This document shows positions 52,401 through 60,502 of a stretch of 64,000 nt of DNA, in pieces. Positions within the stretch are counted from its first letter, which is position 1. The number at the start of each line of letters is the position of its first letter. The stretch lies in IMG/VR virus record IMGVR_UViG_3300022842_000007, positions 28,111 to 92,110 of that record. One strand, 5' to 3'. The translations under genes were made by a program, and so were the position numbers. The notes below the pieces were generated by a model, which did not search any database, was not told where the DNA came from, and saw only the letters and a list, made by a program, of their open reading frames with translations. The DNA comes from a virus.

Positions 52401-52438
52401 CTACAAATTGGTATACTGTAGGCGCGACATATGCATAA
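49430..52438 (+). CDS. repeat-rich virion/fibre protein 2
   Basis: The 1002-residue protein opens with RNIDFGAFPDDPDADAIRSAFEKVQLNFTEVF, a short helical domain common in marine phage structural proteins. It then has modules of the type GNITSGNVAGTGGVFTYVSGDGANLT and more than a dozen ANAVAGANVSG units in two arrays (about residues 210-425 and 727-885). The C-terminus (LPNAVGGLIIFITNTSATTLAVYP) is a beta-rich virion domain. It lacks the C-terminal processing domain of fibre 1. Long stretches match fibre 1 almost base for base. Confidence 0.82.
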   Translation: MAQRNIDFGAFPDDPDADAIRSAFEKVQLNFTEVFAGLGDQAVVSVNKTAGAGVTVNQSTGNVVVTANLACVQMTTTTLQLGQSGPGNGVAGGTIILNASTQQATIDLPTNIVTGLVNLTATGNVTGGNVNATSGGGNFQWVKGDGANLTNIVALVAQTVSNAAQPNITSVGTLSGLAVTGNITSGNVAGTGGVFTYFSGDGANLSFIAGGNVTGTVPFATTANAVSGANVSGEVDFAQVANAVAGANVSGTVPLATSATTAGTVTTAAQPNITSTGTLTVLNSSGTITAPAFTANTGIFTGDGAGLTNVTGANVSGAVPFAGTANAVAGANVSGEVDFAQVANAVAGANVSGEVTFAATANAVAGANVTGTVSLASLATFATTANAVAGANVSGTVPVATSATSANAVAGANVSGTVPLATTAGTVTTAAQPNITSVGTLTALTVTADIVGSVTGSAATITTAAQPNITSVGTLSTLAVTGNIASGNVAGTGGVFTYVSGDGANLTNLSVSAGSSIVNGSSNATVDASGAFRVSTGGTANLLVVQDTGVTAIVTGSMSVTGGLEAINFNSTSNLGPVANVTITGGTSGGFLKTNGSGTLSFDTATLVPAQGADTQIIFNDGGSTYAGNTGFTFNKASGDVAVPGNINVPAGKNIVAGGNVNATLLGGALSTAAQPNITSVGTLTSLILGGAFNTNSNIITNAGNIEISSGSGTFKGNGGGLTNLPGANVSGAVPLATSATSANAVAGANVSGEVDFAQVANAVAGANVSGTVALATTATTASTANAVAGGNVSGAVALASSATSANAVAGANVSGAVALASSATSANAVAGGNVSGAVSFATTANAVAGGNVSGAVSFASTANAVAGANVSGQVANSLVSGTVYTAAQPNVTSVGTLLLHSNTDTVSAAGTTQGDATQLTTEINRVTTVGASSGVKLPNAVGGLIIFITNTSATTLAVYPNTSDIINSLGTNASYSHPAGGTLQYICTNATNWYTVGATYA
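50058..50710 (+). repeat. fibre repeat array 2
   Basis: Tandem degenerate units encode ANAVAGANVSG followed by variable octapeptides (EVDFAQVA, EVTFAATA, TVPLATSA). Several units are nearly identical at the DNA level to arrays 1 and 3. Confidence 0.85.
51608..52080 (+). repeat. fibre repeat array 3
   Basis: At least seven further units, alternating AVAGANVSG and AVAGGNVSG. Adjacent 63-nt units (around 51800-51935) are almost identical, suggesting recent duplication. Confidence 0.85.
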
Positions 52439-52467
52439 TGTTTTGCATATTTAGAAGGAAAAAGCAA

Positions 52468-52929
52468 ATGAAATTAAGTAACAATTTCACAGTAGCAGAG
52501 TTTATCAAAAGCCAAACTGCATTACGTCATGATTTGGATAATAGCATGTCCGAAGAACATTTCGAAAATGCAAAATTACTATGTGAAAATGTAATACAAT
52601 TAGTTAGGGATCATTTTGGCCCTACAACGATTTCCAGTGGATATCGCGGCACCGCTCTTAATAAAAAAGTAGGTGGAAGCAGTAAATCACAGCATTGTGA
52701 GGGGAAAGCGGCCGATACTGAAGTGGCTGGCGTGACTAATTATGAACTTGCGAAATGGATAGAAGAGAATTGTGAATTTGATCAACTTATTTTAGAGTTT
52801 TATACTCCTGGCATCCCCGATTCAGGATGGGTGCATGTTTCATATAATAAAGACGGAAACAGAAAAGAAACATTGACTGCATCCAGAATAAATAAAAAAA
52901 CTCATTACTCATATGGATTACAAAAATGA
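52468..52929 (+). CDS. M15-type peptidase, probable endolysin or virion peptidase
   Basis: The 153-residue protein matches the peptidase M15 (D-Ala-D-Ala carboxypeptidase-like) group. SSGYR (56-60), the zinc ligands His76 and Asp83 in SQHCEGKAAD, and His123 in WVHVSY are present. Such enzymes cleave peptidoglycan stem peptides and serve as phage endolysins. There is no signal peptide, so a holin would be needed for lysis. The ATG at 52468 follows AGAAGGA; the longer frame from 52408 overlaps fibre 2. The stop overlaps the next gene. Confidence 0.85.
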   Translation: MKLSNNFTVAEFIKSQTALRHDLDNSMSEEHFENAKLLCENVIQLVRDHFGPTTISSGYRGTALNKKVGGSSKSQHCEGKAADTEVAGVTNYELAKWIEENCEFDQLILEFYTPGIPDSGWVHVSYNKDGNRKETLTASRINKKTHYSYGLQK

Positions 52930-55469
52930 GCCATGGTCCAGACTGGACAACCCCTGCAGGGACAATAGGAACGTATCCATCTCAAGTTGAGATGTCATTT
53001 ACATTTTCTGCGACTGCAATTTCCCCAGGTACAGCAGTTACATATACTGTCTTAAGTGGCAGTATACCTAGCGGTCTCGTACTAAACACAACTACTGGTG
53101 TATTATCAGGAGTACCATCTACCATTGGTGGTGATACCGTGTATAATTTTGCTATTAGAGCATCTGACAATCAAGTAGGTACAGATCAAACAATAGCAGA
53201 CAGAACATTTAGCGTAGAAATTAGTGGTGTTGCGGCACCTACCTTTACTACGCCAACAGGCACAATTTTAAATACGAACGACAGTGTTTGGAGAGAAATC
53301 CAAATTGAAATTTCTAATCCAGTTACTACTAATGCATATTCTATTAGAGTAGCACAAGGAAAATTGCCGCCTGGACTTGAGATAAACACTCAAGGATTAA
53401 TAAGAGGCTATGCTGATGCACCTATCATTAATGTTAACTATCCTTTAGTGACAACATCAGCATTGGCTATATCTTCAAACATTATACAAGTACTAAGCAC
53501 GACTGGATTTATACTAGAAAGACCTATTAACTTCTCGGGAACAGTCTATGGAGACATTGTTGCTGGTAGAACGTATTTTATTAAAACTATCATAGATGCA
53601 ACAACTTTTACTATATCAGACTCTAGGGGTGGAAGTGAAGTTGTACTGGTTGACGCTGTTGGTAATATGACGGCATCACTACCACAAATTCAAGTTGGTC
53701 AACCAACTGTTCAAACTTATAGCTTTACATTAGGACTTGATTCATTGTTGGGGACGGCAATCGAATCATACATTATCGTGGTTGCCAATCAAAATGCATC
53801 GTCAAGTGAAGGTGGTCCTGGATATCCAGGCAACAGCAGAACACCAACAATCTTTAACACTCGACCTGCAACATTTGACGTAGGTAAAAATGATCCTACT
53901 AATTATGGATATTATGTTTTCCCTAACGACAACGAGAATACCACATATTTACCAGCCCAGCCAGCAGATATTGGACAGTATCAAAGTGGGGAGTATTTTG
54001 CTTTTAAAATGTTGGGAAAAGATTTTGATGGTGACGCATTAACATATCTATACGCAGATTTACCCTTGGGAATAGTCGGAGATCCAGTTACTGGATGGAT
54101 TACTGGATATCCCACGATTGCTGAAGGCATAAGTGAATTTTCTTTTTCTGTGAATGTCAGAAAGTCAAGTTTTACTAATGTATCTAGTACAACATTTAAT
54201 TATAGCATGCGTGTTACTAACGGTATACTCGGTACAGTGACGTGGATCACGCCTACTGCATTAGGCACTATGTTTAATAGCCAAACATCTGTATTAGCAG
54301 TGAGTGCAACAGCAGACGTGGACCTATCTTTCAGAGTAACTAGTGGCGCACTCCCATCTAATTTAGTATTACTAGATAGTGGTGAAATATCTGGTATCGT
54401 CGCTTATCAACCAACTGTTGGTATTCTTCCAGCTAATGCAGAGACATCGTTTGACTTTACAATTGAAGCATACTCACCTATCTACCCAATAGTTCATTCT
54501 ACTAAAGAATTTACACTTGAAATCAAGCAAGAGTTTTCCCAACCAACAGACACATTATATATTAAATGCGTTCCATCAATCGCGGATAGAAATATTATCA
54601 ACCAATTGTTAACAAGTACCACGATCATTCCATCAGCAGACTTGTATAGAGCAGAAGATGTGAATTTTGGAAAATCGACTAGTATTGTATACGAACATGC
54701 ATATGGCATTTATGCGAGTGACTTTGATGAATATGTAATAGCATTAGAAAAGAATCATTACTGGAGAAACATTACTCTCGGTGAGATAAAGACAGCAGTT
54801 GCAAAAAACAATGCCGGTGATGTAGTCTATGAAGTTGTTTATTCACAAGTACAAGACAATTTAGTTAATCCTAAGGGAAAAAGTGTTAGCAAAACGATTA
54901 CGTGGCCCAGAGACATTCCGATAAACTTAGGAAACTGGTACACCAGTGCCACTGACATTTATTCCAGCTATGTTGGAGAAGGGACAGTAGCTGGTCAACC
55001 AGCATACTTTACATCATTAACACCAGGATTTGCCAGAACACTGTATCCAAATAGTTTAGACAACATGAGGGCACAGACAGGTGATGTGTTAGGACAGGAA
55101 TATGACTTTAGATTGTTGCCTGCTTGGATGACATCTCAGCAACCAAATGGCTCAACATTAGGGTATACTCCTGCTTGGGTCATAGCATACTGTCAGCCTG
55201 GAACATCAGCCCAGATTAAAACGAATGTAGAAACACTCTGGGTTGATCCTATAGGAAACCCATACACATTAAACACGATTAATTTTGAATTAGACAGGAT
55301 AACGGTTGATAAATCTATTACTTACGACTATGATAATAATGTAGTACCTCCTGCATGGACAGGTTTACCAAGTGCATCGCCTCCTCCGTCCCCAACAGAT
55401 TCTAAAGATTTCCATGTGTTGTTTCCAAGAAAAACCATCTTACCAGACGAGAAAAATGTATCTGGTTAA
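52926..55469 (+). CDS. Ig-like (He_PIG) virion structural protein
   Basis: The 847-residue protein has several putative Ig-like domains of the He_PIG pattern: TYTVLSGSIPSGLVLNTTTGVLSGVPS near residue 40, PPGLEINTQGLIRGYA near 150, then ALPSNLVLLDSGEISGI near 480. A shared AGRTYFIKTIIDATTFTISDSRGG module lies near residue 215. The C-terminal 300 residues (IKCVPSIADRNIINQLL...) are a separate domain seen in marine phage structural proteins. It is coupled to the peptidase gene by ATGA. Probably on the tail or baseplate surface. Confidence 0.82.
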   Translation: MSHGPDWTTPAGTIGTYPSQVEMSFTFSATAISPGTAVTYTVLSGSIPSGLVLNTTTGVLSGVPSTIGGDTVYNFAIRASDNQVGTDQTIADRTFSVEISGVAAPTFTTPTGTILNTNDSVWREIQIEISNPVTTNAYSIRVAQGKLPPGLEINTQGLIRGYADAPIINVNYPLVTTSALAISSNIIQVLSTTGFILERPINFSGTVYGDIVAGRTYFIKTIIDATTFTISDSRGGSEVVLVDAVGNMTASLPQIQVGQPTVQTYSFTLGLDSLLGTAIESYIIVVANQNASSSEGGPGYPGNSRTPTIFNTRPATFDVGKNDPTNYGYYVFPNDNENTTYLPAQPADIGQYQSGEYFAFKMLGKDFDGDALTYLYADLPLGIVGDPVTGWITGYPTIAEGISEFSFSVNVRKSSFTNVSSTTFNYSMRVTNGILGTVTWITPTALGTMFNSQTSVLAVSATADVDLSFRVTSGALPSNLVLLDSGEISGIVAYQPTVGILPANAETSFDFTIEAYSPIYPIVHSTKEFTLEIKQEFSQPTDTLYIKCVPSIADRNIINQLLTSTTIIPSADLYRAEDVNFGKSTSIVYEHAYGIYASDFDEYVIALEKNHYWRNITLGEIKTAVAKNNAGDVVYEVVYSQVQDNLVNPKGKSVSKTITWPRDIPINLGNWYTSATDIYSSYVGEGTVAGQPAYFTSLTPGFARTLYPNSLDNMRAQTGDVLGQEYDFRLLPAWMTSQQPNGSTLGYTPAWVIAYCQPGTSAQIKTNVETLWVDPIGNPYTLNTINFELDRITVDKSITYDYDNNVVPPAWTGLPSASPPPSPTDSKDFHVLFPRKTILPDEKNVSG

Positions 55470-55477
55470 TTTGAGTT

Positions 55478-55485
55478 GATAAATA
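55478..55485 (+). promoter_or_regulatory. late promoter, GATAAATA
   Basis: It is 26 nt before the ATG at 55512, with GAGAG between. Confidence 0.68.
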
Positions 55486-55511
55486 AGTATAGCAGAGAGA
55501 ACTAATAAATT

Positions 55512-56813
55512 ATGAGCACGATCAATACAAACGGCATCGATGTTAATTATCCAAAACCTGGAGTGAACAACTCGACGCAGGGATTCAGAGATAATACAAC
55601 TGCTATTAAGAATAATCTTAATACGGCTGGAATAGAAATCACGGACTTACAAGAGAAGGTTGTTGTTAAAGCAGGCTTGGTAGGAATACCTATCAATAAT
55701 GACATGGCCAATACTCTTATTAGCAATGCGGCAATCAGATCGTTTCGTTCTACCACATACAATCTAGGAAATTCTATTGCAGGCACAATTGTAATTGATG
55801 CTACCTTAGGTGATGTGCAATATGGCACAATCACAGGCAACACTACCCTGCAACTAGCAGGTTGGGCACCAACTAATACTCAAAGTAAAATAGAATTAGA
55901 TTTAACGATAGCAAATACCGAAGCATATATTATTTTTCCAGGCACAGTAACTGGTAGTGATGTGATCATTGAAAATAATACAACTGTTGGTGGAAACCTA
56001 GCAATTACTGCACCGTACAATGTTACTAATCTACAATATTCATTAGTTACGACTGATTGTGGCAACTCGGTTACCATCGAACCTCTTAATAGACCCTATC
56101 AAACATCTCAAGTAGAAGTCAGAAATGTAATTACACCAACAGGTTATCAAGGTGATGTCAACGGAGACATCGCATTAGCACCAAAAATACAGCCAGTCTT
56201 AGTGACTGCCACGACAACATCATCTAATATCTTAACAACTGCATCAACAGAAGGTTTCTATCTAGGTATGCCAATTCAATTTTATGGAGTTGTGTTCGGT
56301 AACATCGTTGCAGGAACTATATATTATGTCCGAACAATAGTTGCAAACACTTCATTTACAGTTAGTGCATCAGAAGGCGGCGCAGACTTTGCTTTAGTCA
56401 CGGCCTCTGGGACAATGCAAGGCGCTCCCACAGTATACGTCTATCTATGCGTAGGCGCGTTTGATAGTAGTGTCACGACTGCAAACGTATATTCATCTGA
56501 TGCAACAACCGATAGAATAGAGTTTGCTACCACTGTATCGAACATTGCAAGTTATGGTCTTAATCAACCAATCGTATTTACAGGTGCAAATATCACAACT
56601 ACAGGTCTGTTAACAAATACTGCTTATTACATAAAAACGGTAAATGTAGGAGCAAATACAGAAATAACAGTAAGTCGCTCACGTGCCAATGGTATTGCAG
56701 GAACAACAGAGGAATTAACTACTGTCGCAGGTGGCTCGATAGCTTCTGTTACTGGAACTGCATACACTCAAGGCAATGATATTTGGAAACGAACAAATTT
56801 GGTTTCCTTTTAA
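55512..56813 (+). CDS. virion structural protein with shared modules
   Basis: The 433-residue protein opens with NTNGIDVNYPKPGVNNSTQGFRDN, a short motif repeatedly found at the N-terminus of marine phage fibre-like proteins. It contains two modules of the type AGTIYYVRTIVANTSFTVSASEGG and NTAYYIKTVNVGANTEITVSRSRANG, also seen in the proteins at 28.9 and 52.9 kb. It is Thr/Asn-rich and beta-structured. It is 9 nt upstream of the next gene, and an AAGGAGG site lies at its stop. Confidence 0.78.
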   Translation: MSTINTNGIDVNYPKPGVNNSTQGFRDNTTAIKNNLNTAGIEITDLQEKVVVKAGLVGIPINNDMANTLISNAAIRSFRSTTYNLGNSIAGTIVIDATLGDVQYGTITGNTTLQLAGWAPTNTQSKIELDLTIANTEAYIIFPGTVTGSDVIIENNTTVGGNLAITAPYNVTNLQYSLVTTDCGNSVTIEPLNRPYQTSQVEVRNVITPTGYQGDVNGDIALAPKIQPVLVTATTTSSNILTTASTEGFYLGMPIQFYGVVFGNIVAGTIYYVRTIVANTSFTVSASEGGADFALVTASGTMQGAPTVYVYLCVGAFDSSVTTANVYSSDATTDRIEFATTVSNIASYGLNQPIVFTGANITTTGLLTNTAYYIKTVNVGANTEITVSRSRANGIAGTTEELTTVAGGSIASVTGTAYTQGNDIWKRTNLVSF

Positions 56814-56822
56814 GGAGGCGTT

Positions 56823-57068
56823 ATGACAATACCACATCCTTTTGTCAGTGATTTATCTGATAAAAGCGTAGAAGAGTTGCAAGAAACTCTGAGTCAACTC
56901 ACCAATAAAATTACTATTGCTTATAGCATGGGCAACCAACCACTCATACATCAATTGACCATGGCCATAGTCAGCTACAAAGAAGAACATAGAAAACAAT
57001 TAGATGTTTTGTTTGGTGAGAAAGATTTAGCAGACAACATAAAGGTAGAGGGGGATAACAAACAGTGA
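56823..57068 (+). CDS. small helical protein, unknown
   Basis: The 81-residue protein is helical (SVEELQETLSQLTNKITIAYSMG, then a second helix rich in Gln and Lys). It follows a strong AAGGAGG ribosome site and overlaps the next gene by 4 nt. No function is recognised. Confidence 0.72.
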   Translation: MTIPHPFVSDLSDKSVEELQETLSQLTNKITIAYSMGNQPLIHQLTMAIVSYKEEHRKQLDVLFGEKDLADNIKVEGDNKQ

Positions 57069-57640
57069 GTACTAGGATTGAGCGCGATATTGCATTTGAT
57101 AGTGCTGTCCATTTCGCTGAAAACTTCTATATCAGTCAATATTACATTACCCTTTCGATGATAGTCCAAACAAACGTCATCTCAGAACAAAATAAAGCAT
57201 TAGAAAGAATACTACACTTTACACACACCGTACTTAATAACGCTTTGTTCATTGATCAGTCAGACCTCGACGCAATTGACAAATACAAAAACGCTGGCAT
57301 GAGAGTATGTGTTATGCCAGACGAACCATACGATCAAATAGTATCAATGACATTACTACAAAAGTTTAATGCTATCACAGAAGGCCGTCTACACATCACT
57401 GACTGTACCTTAGGATCTAGTTTAGGCGATGGCGTAAGATTCTGTACTGTGCAAGAAGCATCAGATAATGCTATTGAACATGGGCCCGGCCTTTGGTGGA
57501 ACTGTAGCAATCTATGCACCGAGCATACAGCAGATAAAGCACGAACAGAAAATATAGTCCATCTATTCACTGATGACGCTTGGGAAAGTCTAGACCTTAC
57601 CTTCGTAAAGAAAACGGGCAAATCAGCCCACAAAAAGTAA
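57065..57640 (+). CDS. conserved phage protein, unknown
   Basis: The 191-residue protein starts with GTG overlapping the preceding gene. It has a helical N-terminal half and a Cys/Trp-containing segment (HGPGLWWNCSNLCTEH). No enzyme motif is recognised. It is the last gene of the 55.5-57.6 kb late block. Confidence 0.7.
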   Translation: MSTRIERDIAFDSAVHFAENFYISQYYITLSMIVQTNVISEQNKALERILHFTHTVLNNALFIDQSDLDAIDKYKNAGMRVCVMPDEPYDQIVSMTLLQKFNAITEGRLHITDCTLGSSLGDGVRFCTVQEASDNAIEHGPGLWWNCSNLCTEHTADKARTENIVHLFTDDAWESLDLTFVKKTGKSAHKK

Positions 57641-57650
57641 TCCATTTTAC

Positions 57651-57678
57651 TTGCTTATTCACCTAATTACTGTACAAT
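57651..57678 (+). promoter_or_regulatory. sigma70-like promoter of polymerase fragment A, leaderless spacing
   Basis: TTGCTT (57651-57656) and TACAAT (57673-57678) are 16 bp apart. The octamer CTTGCTTA (57650-57657) is identical to the -35 octamer of the exonuclease/fragment B promoter at 13969. The ATG at 57685 is 6 nt after the -10. Confidence 0.65.
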
Positions 57679-57684
57679 AGACGC

Positions 57685-58191
57685 ATGATTGTAAATATCT
57701 TTGGACAGCCTGTCTACTCCGAAAATGACTTATTTGACCTATACATGGTTGATCCTAAACTAACGTTGAAAAAAACTCTAACTGATAGTAAAATAGATTT
57801 TAATGCAGAATTAGATTTGAGTGCAATTCCAGAATTAATTAAGCATGAATTAAAACATATATCTGTAGCAGAGTTTGATGAAGAAATGAGAAGCAACTGG
57901 TTCATGCCGGAATCATATAAAAACTTAGATATTGCAGAATGGGTGTTAAATCAATGCACACATGAAGAAGAACTCCAGCGTGTGGGCAAAGAATTGTTAC
58001 TGTACCAAAAACGAGAATTATTTCCTTTACTTCAATACATGAAGTATCTTGTAGACTTGATGAGGGAACATGACATCGTATGGGGCGTTGGGCGAGGATC
58101 TAGTGTTTCAAGTTTTGTTTTGTTTTTGATCGGTATTCACCGTATAAATAGTTTATATTACGATTTAGATATCAAAGAATTTTTAAAATAG
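57685..58191 (+). CDS. DNA polymerase III alpha-like fragment A (GRGS half)
   Basis: The 168-residue protein ends with WGVGRGSSVSSFVLFLIGIH and then RINSLYYDLDIKEFLK (residues 133-168). These match the family C palm motif PVGPGRGSGAGSLVAYALxIT followed by DPLxxDLLFERFLNP, in the same spacing. The preceding helix region (EELQRVGKELLLYQ..., LQYMKYLVDLMREHDI) also fits. The protein stops exactly where the DxDxDF segment begins in complete enzymes, and that segment opens fragment B at 14576. The PHP domain is absent; residues 1-90 match nothing I know. No intein sequence is visible at the C-terminus. Confidence 0.75.
   Translation: MIVNIFGQPVYSENDLFDLYMVDPKLTLKKTLTDSKIDFNAELDLSAIPELIKHELKHISVAEFDEEMRSNWFMPESYKNLDIAEWVLNQCTHEEELQRVGKELLLYQKRELFPLLQYMKYLVDLMREHDIVWGVGRGSSVSSFVLFLIGIHRINSLYYDLDIKEFLK
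58143..58150 (+). promoter_or_regulatory. possible late promoter TATAAATA inside fragment A
   Basis: An exact T4 late consensus, TATAAATA, lies 50 nt before the ATG at 58201 but within the coding region of fragment A, so it may be coincidental. Confidence 0.35.
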
Positions 58192-58200
58192 GAAAATAGC

Positions 58201-58833
58201 ATGAAAAATTACACAACAGCACGAGGAAAAAGTTTGGATATGTCTGGTTTAATCGCTAGACACGAAAAAACCAGAGCCGTGAGCAACAAAGGAAACGTGA
58301 ATGCGCGAGGGGACGAGATTGATTCCCAAGGACAAGTTGTTATACCTGCCAGTCAAAAAGCCGCAAAGTCTTATGCACAACAAGTAGGATCACAAACAGC
58401 GGTGGCCAGACCAGAGCAACCTAACATTAGTCCTAGTGCTAATCCTAATGCACCTCTATCTCCTAAGCAATTACGAGAACTCGAAGCATTAAAAAAGGCA
58501 GAACCTGTAGTCCCGAATCCAGATGTTGATACTCCGTTACTCGACAAACTGATTGAAAGTTCAGCGCCGGTAAAAAGTCTAAGTCCATCAGAGATTAGCC
58601 AAGCAGAATTAGAACCAATTGATGAACCCGAAAAAGTTGTAATGAAATCAGCAGATGATGCACCTGATAGTTTTGGTGCAGAGGGAGAATTGCATCGTGA
58701 AGAAACCGAACTTGCTGAGTTAGAAGAAGACTTTGACATCGAAGCAATCAAAAAAGCGGCATTAGAAAACATAGTCGTAGAACCAGCACCGAAAACTAAA
58801 CAAGTTAAATCTACCAAAAAGGGAAAAAAGTAA
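58201..58833 (+). CDS. conserved phage protein, largely disordered
   Basis: The 210-residue protein opens with a conserved-looking segment (KNYTTARGKSLDMSGLIARHEKTRAV, NVNARGDEIDSQG) that I associate with a marine T4-like phage family. A Pro/Ser/Glu-rich middle follows, then an acidic helix and a Lys-rich tail (TKQVKSTKKGKK). Function is unknown; it lies directly before the GroES-like gene. Confidence 0.72.
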   Translation: MKNYTTARGKSLDMSGLIARHEKTRAVSNKGNVNARGDEIDSQGQVVIPASQKAAKSYAQQVGSQTAVARPEQPNISPSANPNAPLSPKQLRELEALKKAEPVVPNPDVDTPLLDKLIESSAPVKSLSPSEISQAELEPIDEPEKVVMKSADDAPDSFGAEGELHREETELAELEEDFDIEAIKKAALENIVVEPAPKTKQVKSTKKGKK

Positions 58834-59211
58834 ATGGCGATTGGCCTTAAATCTAATATAAATGCAATCAATATATCGAGTCTTCGAGCGATTGCTGATA
58901 AAGTTATAGTACATGATATGAAATTTGGTAGCAACCAACTAGCCAGTGGCATTATCATTATGGATGATGATAAGAAGTCAGAAGGTATTAAACCAAGATG
59001 GGCGAGAGTCTATTCTATCGGTCCTCGTGCAACTATAGATGTAAAAGTAGGACAATATGTTCTTGTCGCTCATGGTCGTTGGGACCGTGGCATCAACATC
59101 GTAGACAAAAATGGTCCAACTACAATACGGTGCGTCGATCCGAAAGACTGCCTGTTAGTAAGTGATGAACCACAAAACGAGGCGGCATTCGGTCCCAACG
59201 AAGGCGCATAA
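58834..59211 (+). CDS. 31: GroES-like co-chaperonin (gp31-type)
   Basis: The 125-residue protein resembles phage GroES analogues. It has the GroES-like barrel pattern (IADKVIVHDM..., KPRWARVYSIGP, VKVGQYVLVAHGRW) and a mobile loop with a hydrophobic SGIIIM tip (residues 38-43), where GroES has its chaperonin-binding tripeptide. T4 gp31 replaces GroES to fold gp23. It starts immediately after the preceding stop. Confidence 0.82.
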   Translation: MAIGLKSNINAINISSLRAIADKVIVHDMKFGSNQLASGIIIMDDDKKSEGIKPRWARVYSIGPRATIDVKVGQYVLVAHGRWDRGINIVDKNGPTTIRCVDPKDCLLVSDEPQNEAAFGPNEGA

Positions 59212-59225
59212 TTTACCCGTTAAAA

Positions 59226-59254
59226 TTTACATCGCGAAATAATCAGAGTATAAT
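59226..59254 (+). promoter_or_regulatory. sigma70-like promoter of gp44
   Basis: TTTACA (59226-59231) and TATAAT (59249-59254) are 17 bp apart; the gp44 ATG is 21 nt downstream with AGAGG between. TTTACCCGTT lies just upstream, a reverse complement of AACGGGTAAA found upstream of the gp32 promoter. Confidence 0.7.
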
Positions 59255-59275
59255 ACATCATTACAGAGGAACTGC

Positions 59276-60199
59276 ATGAAAAATCAACTTTGGGTAGAGA
59301 AGTATCGTCCTAGTACCGTAGAAGATTATGTCTTCACAGACCCAATACAAAAAGGACAAGTAGAACATTGGATTAAAGAAGGATCGTTCCCTCATCTATT
59401 GATGTCTGGTGATCCAGGTACTGGCAAGACTACACTTGCTAAAGTATTAATACAAGAGTTAGGTGTAGAAGAATATGATGTTTTAACTATTAACGCATCT
59501 CGTGAAAATGGCATTGACGTTTTGCGTGACAAAATTAATGGCTTTGTACAAACTATGCCATTCGGTAAGTTCAAGGTTGTACTGTTAGACGAGGCTGATT
59601 ATTTAACTCAGCCTTCACAGGCCGCTTTAAGAAATGATATGGAACAATACCACGAGACAGTCAGATACATATTGACATGTAACTATGCTCACAAGATCAT
59701 TCCTGCGCTGAAGTCACGTTGTCATGTATATCACATTGCTAAGCCAGACATGGTTGAATTCACAGCACGAGGTGCAGTTGTACTAGCATCTGAGGGCGTT
59801 GACTTCGATTTAGACACGCTAGATACATATGTTCGTGCTACATACCCTGACTTACGTAAGTGTCTCAATCAATTGCAGGTAAACAGCAGTTCCGGCGCTC
59901 TGAGGGCACCTCAGGCAATAGGCCAGAGTGAAGATGAACTATTAGTCACTGCTACTACATTATTTAAAGCAGGAAAACTTACTGATGCTAGACAGCAGTT
60001 AATGCAGTATGTCGCATTGTATCCTACTAGAATAGAAGACACCTATCGTTGGATGTATGAAAACTTAGATTTATTCGGTGCATCAGACGAACAACGTGAC
60101 GCAAACATTGTCGTGATTAGAAATGGATTAGCGAATTTACCTTTAGTGGGTATTCCTGAAATCTCTCTAGCCGCAACTTTAGTTGAACTCACTTCATAA
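59276..60199 (+). CDS. 44: clamp-loader large subunit gp44
   Basis: The 307-residue AAA+ protein matches T4 gp44 (319 residues), the ATPase of the sliding-clamp loader. Walker A is GDPGTGKT (45-52), Walker B is LLDEAD (103-108), and the SRC arginine-finger motif is at 147-149. The opening LWVEKYRPSTVEDYVF is the classical RFC-family start. Its partner gp62 is at 11.7 kb. Confidence 0.95.
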   Translation: MKNQLWVEKYRPSTVEDYVFTDPIQKGQVEHWIKEGSFPHLLMSGDPGTGKTTLAKVLIQELGVEEYDVLTINASRENGIDVLRDKINGFVQTMPFGKFKVVLLDEADYLTQPSQAALRNDMEQYHETVRYILTCNYAHKIIPALKSRCHVYHIAKPDMVEFTARGAVVLASEGVDFDLDTLDTYVRATYPDLRKCLNQLQVNSSSGALRAPQAIGQSEDELLVTATTLFKAGKLTDARQQLMQYVALYPTRIEDTYRWMYENLDLFGASDEQRDANIVVIRNGLANLPLVGIPEISLAATLVELTS

Positions 60200-60217
60200 T
60201 TACAGAAGAATAAAACT

Positions 60218-60496
60218 ATGCGATATTTAATGATACAATTTATACGAAAACAGAACGGTCAAATTGACGAGTTGGTTAACGTAGCGAAAAAGATAAAAAT
60301 GTCTGATCACAGTACTAAGAACGTTATTTTAGACTATGCTAGGAAAACAGTTGAGAAGTGTGTTATCGAAGGTTCTGATCACGATACTACATTTGACAGT
60401 ATGCATTTATATTATAATAAAATCTATCCAACACTCATTGAACAGTTGGTAAAAGAAGCGCCAATCGAGAAAGAAACTCGCAAACAGAAAAAGTGA
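60218..60496 (+). CDS. small conserved protein downstream of gp44
   Basis: The 92-residue protein is basic and helical at the C-terminus (KEAPIEKETRKQKK). I associate it with a small family next to gp44 in marine T4-like phages. No motif is recognised. Confidence 0.7.
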   Translation: MRYLMIQFIRKQNGQIDELVNVAKKIKMSDHSTKNVILDYARKTVEKCVIEGSDHDTTFDSMHLYYNKIYPTLIEQLVKEAPIEKETRKQKK

Positions 60497-60502
60497 CACT
60501 AT

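Noticed and set aside
58371-58958. 195-codon minus-strand open frame
   Set aside because: Antisense to a conserved-looking gene and the GroES-like start; no promoter or ribosome site on that strand.
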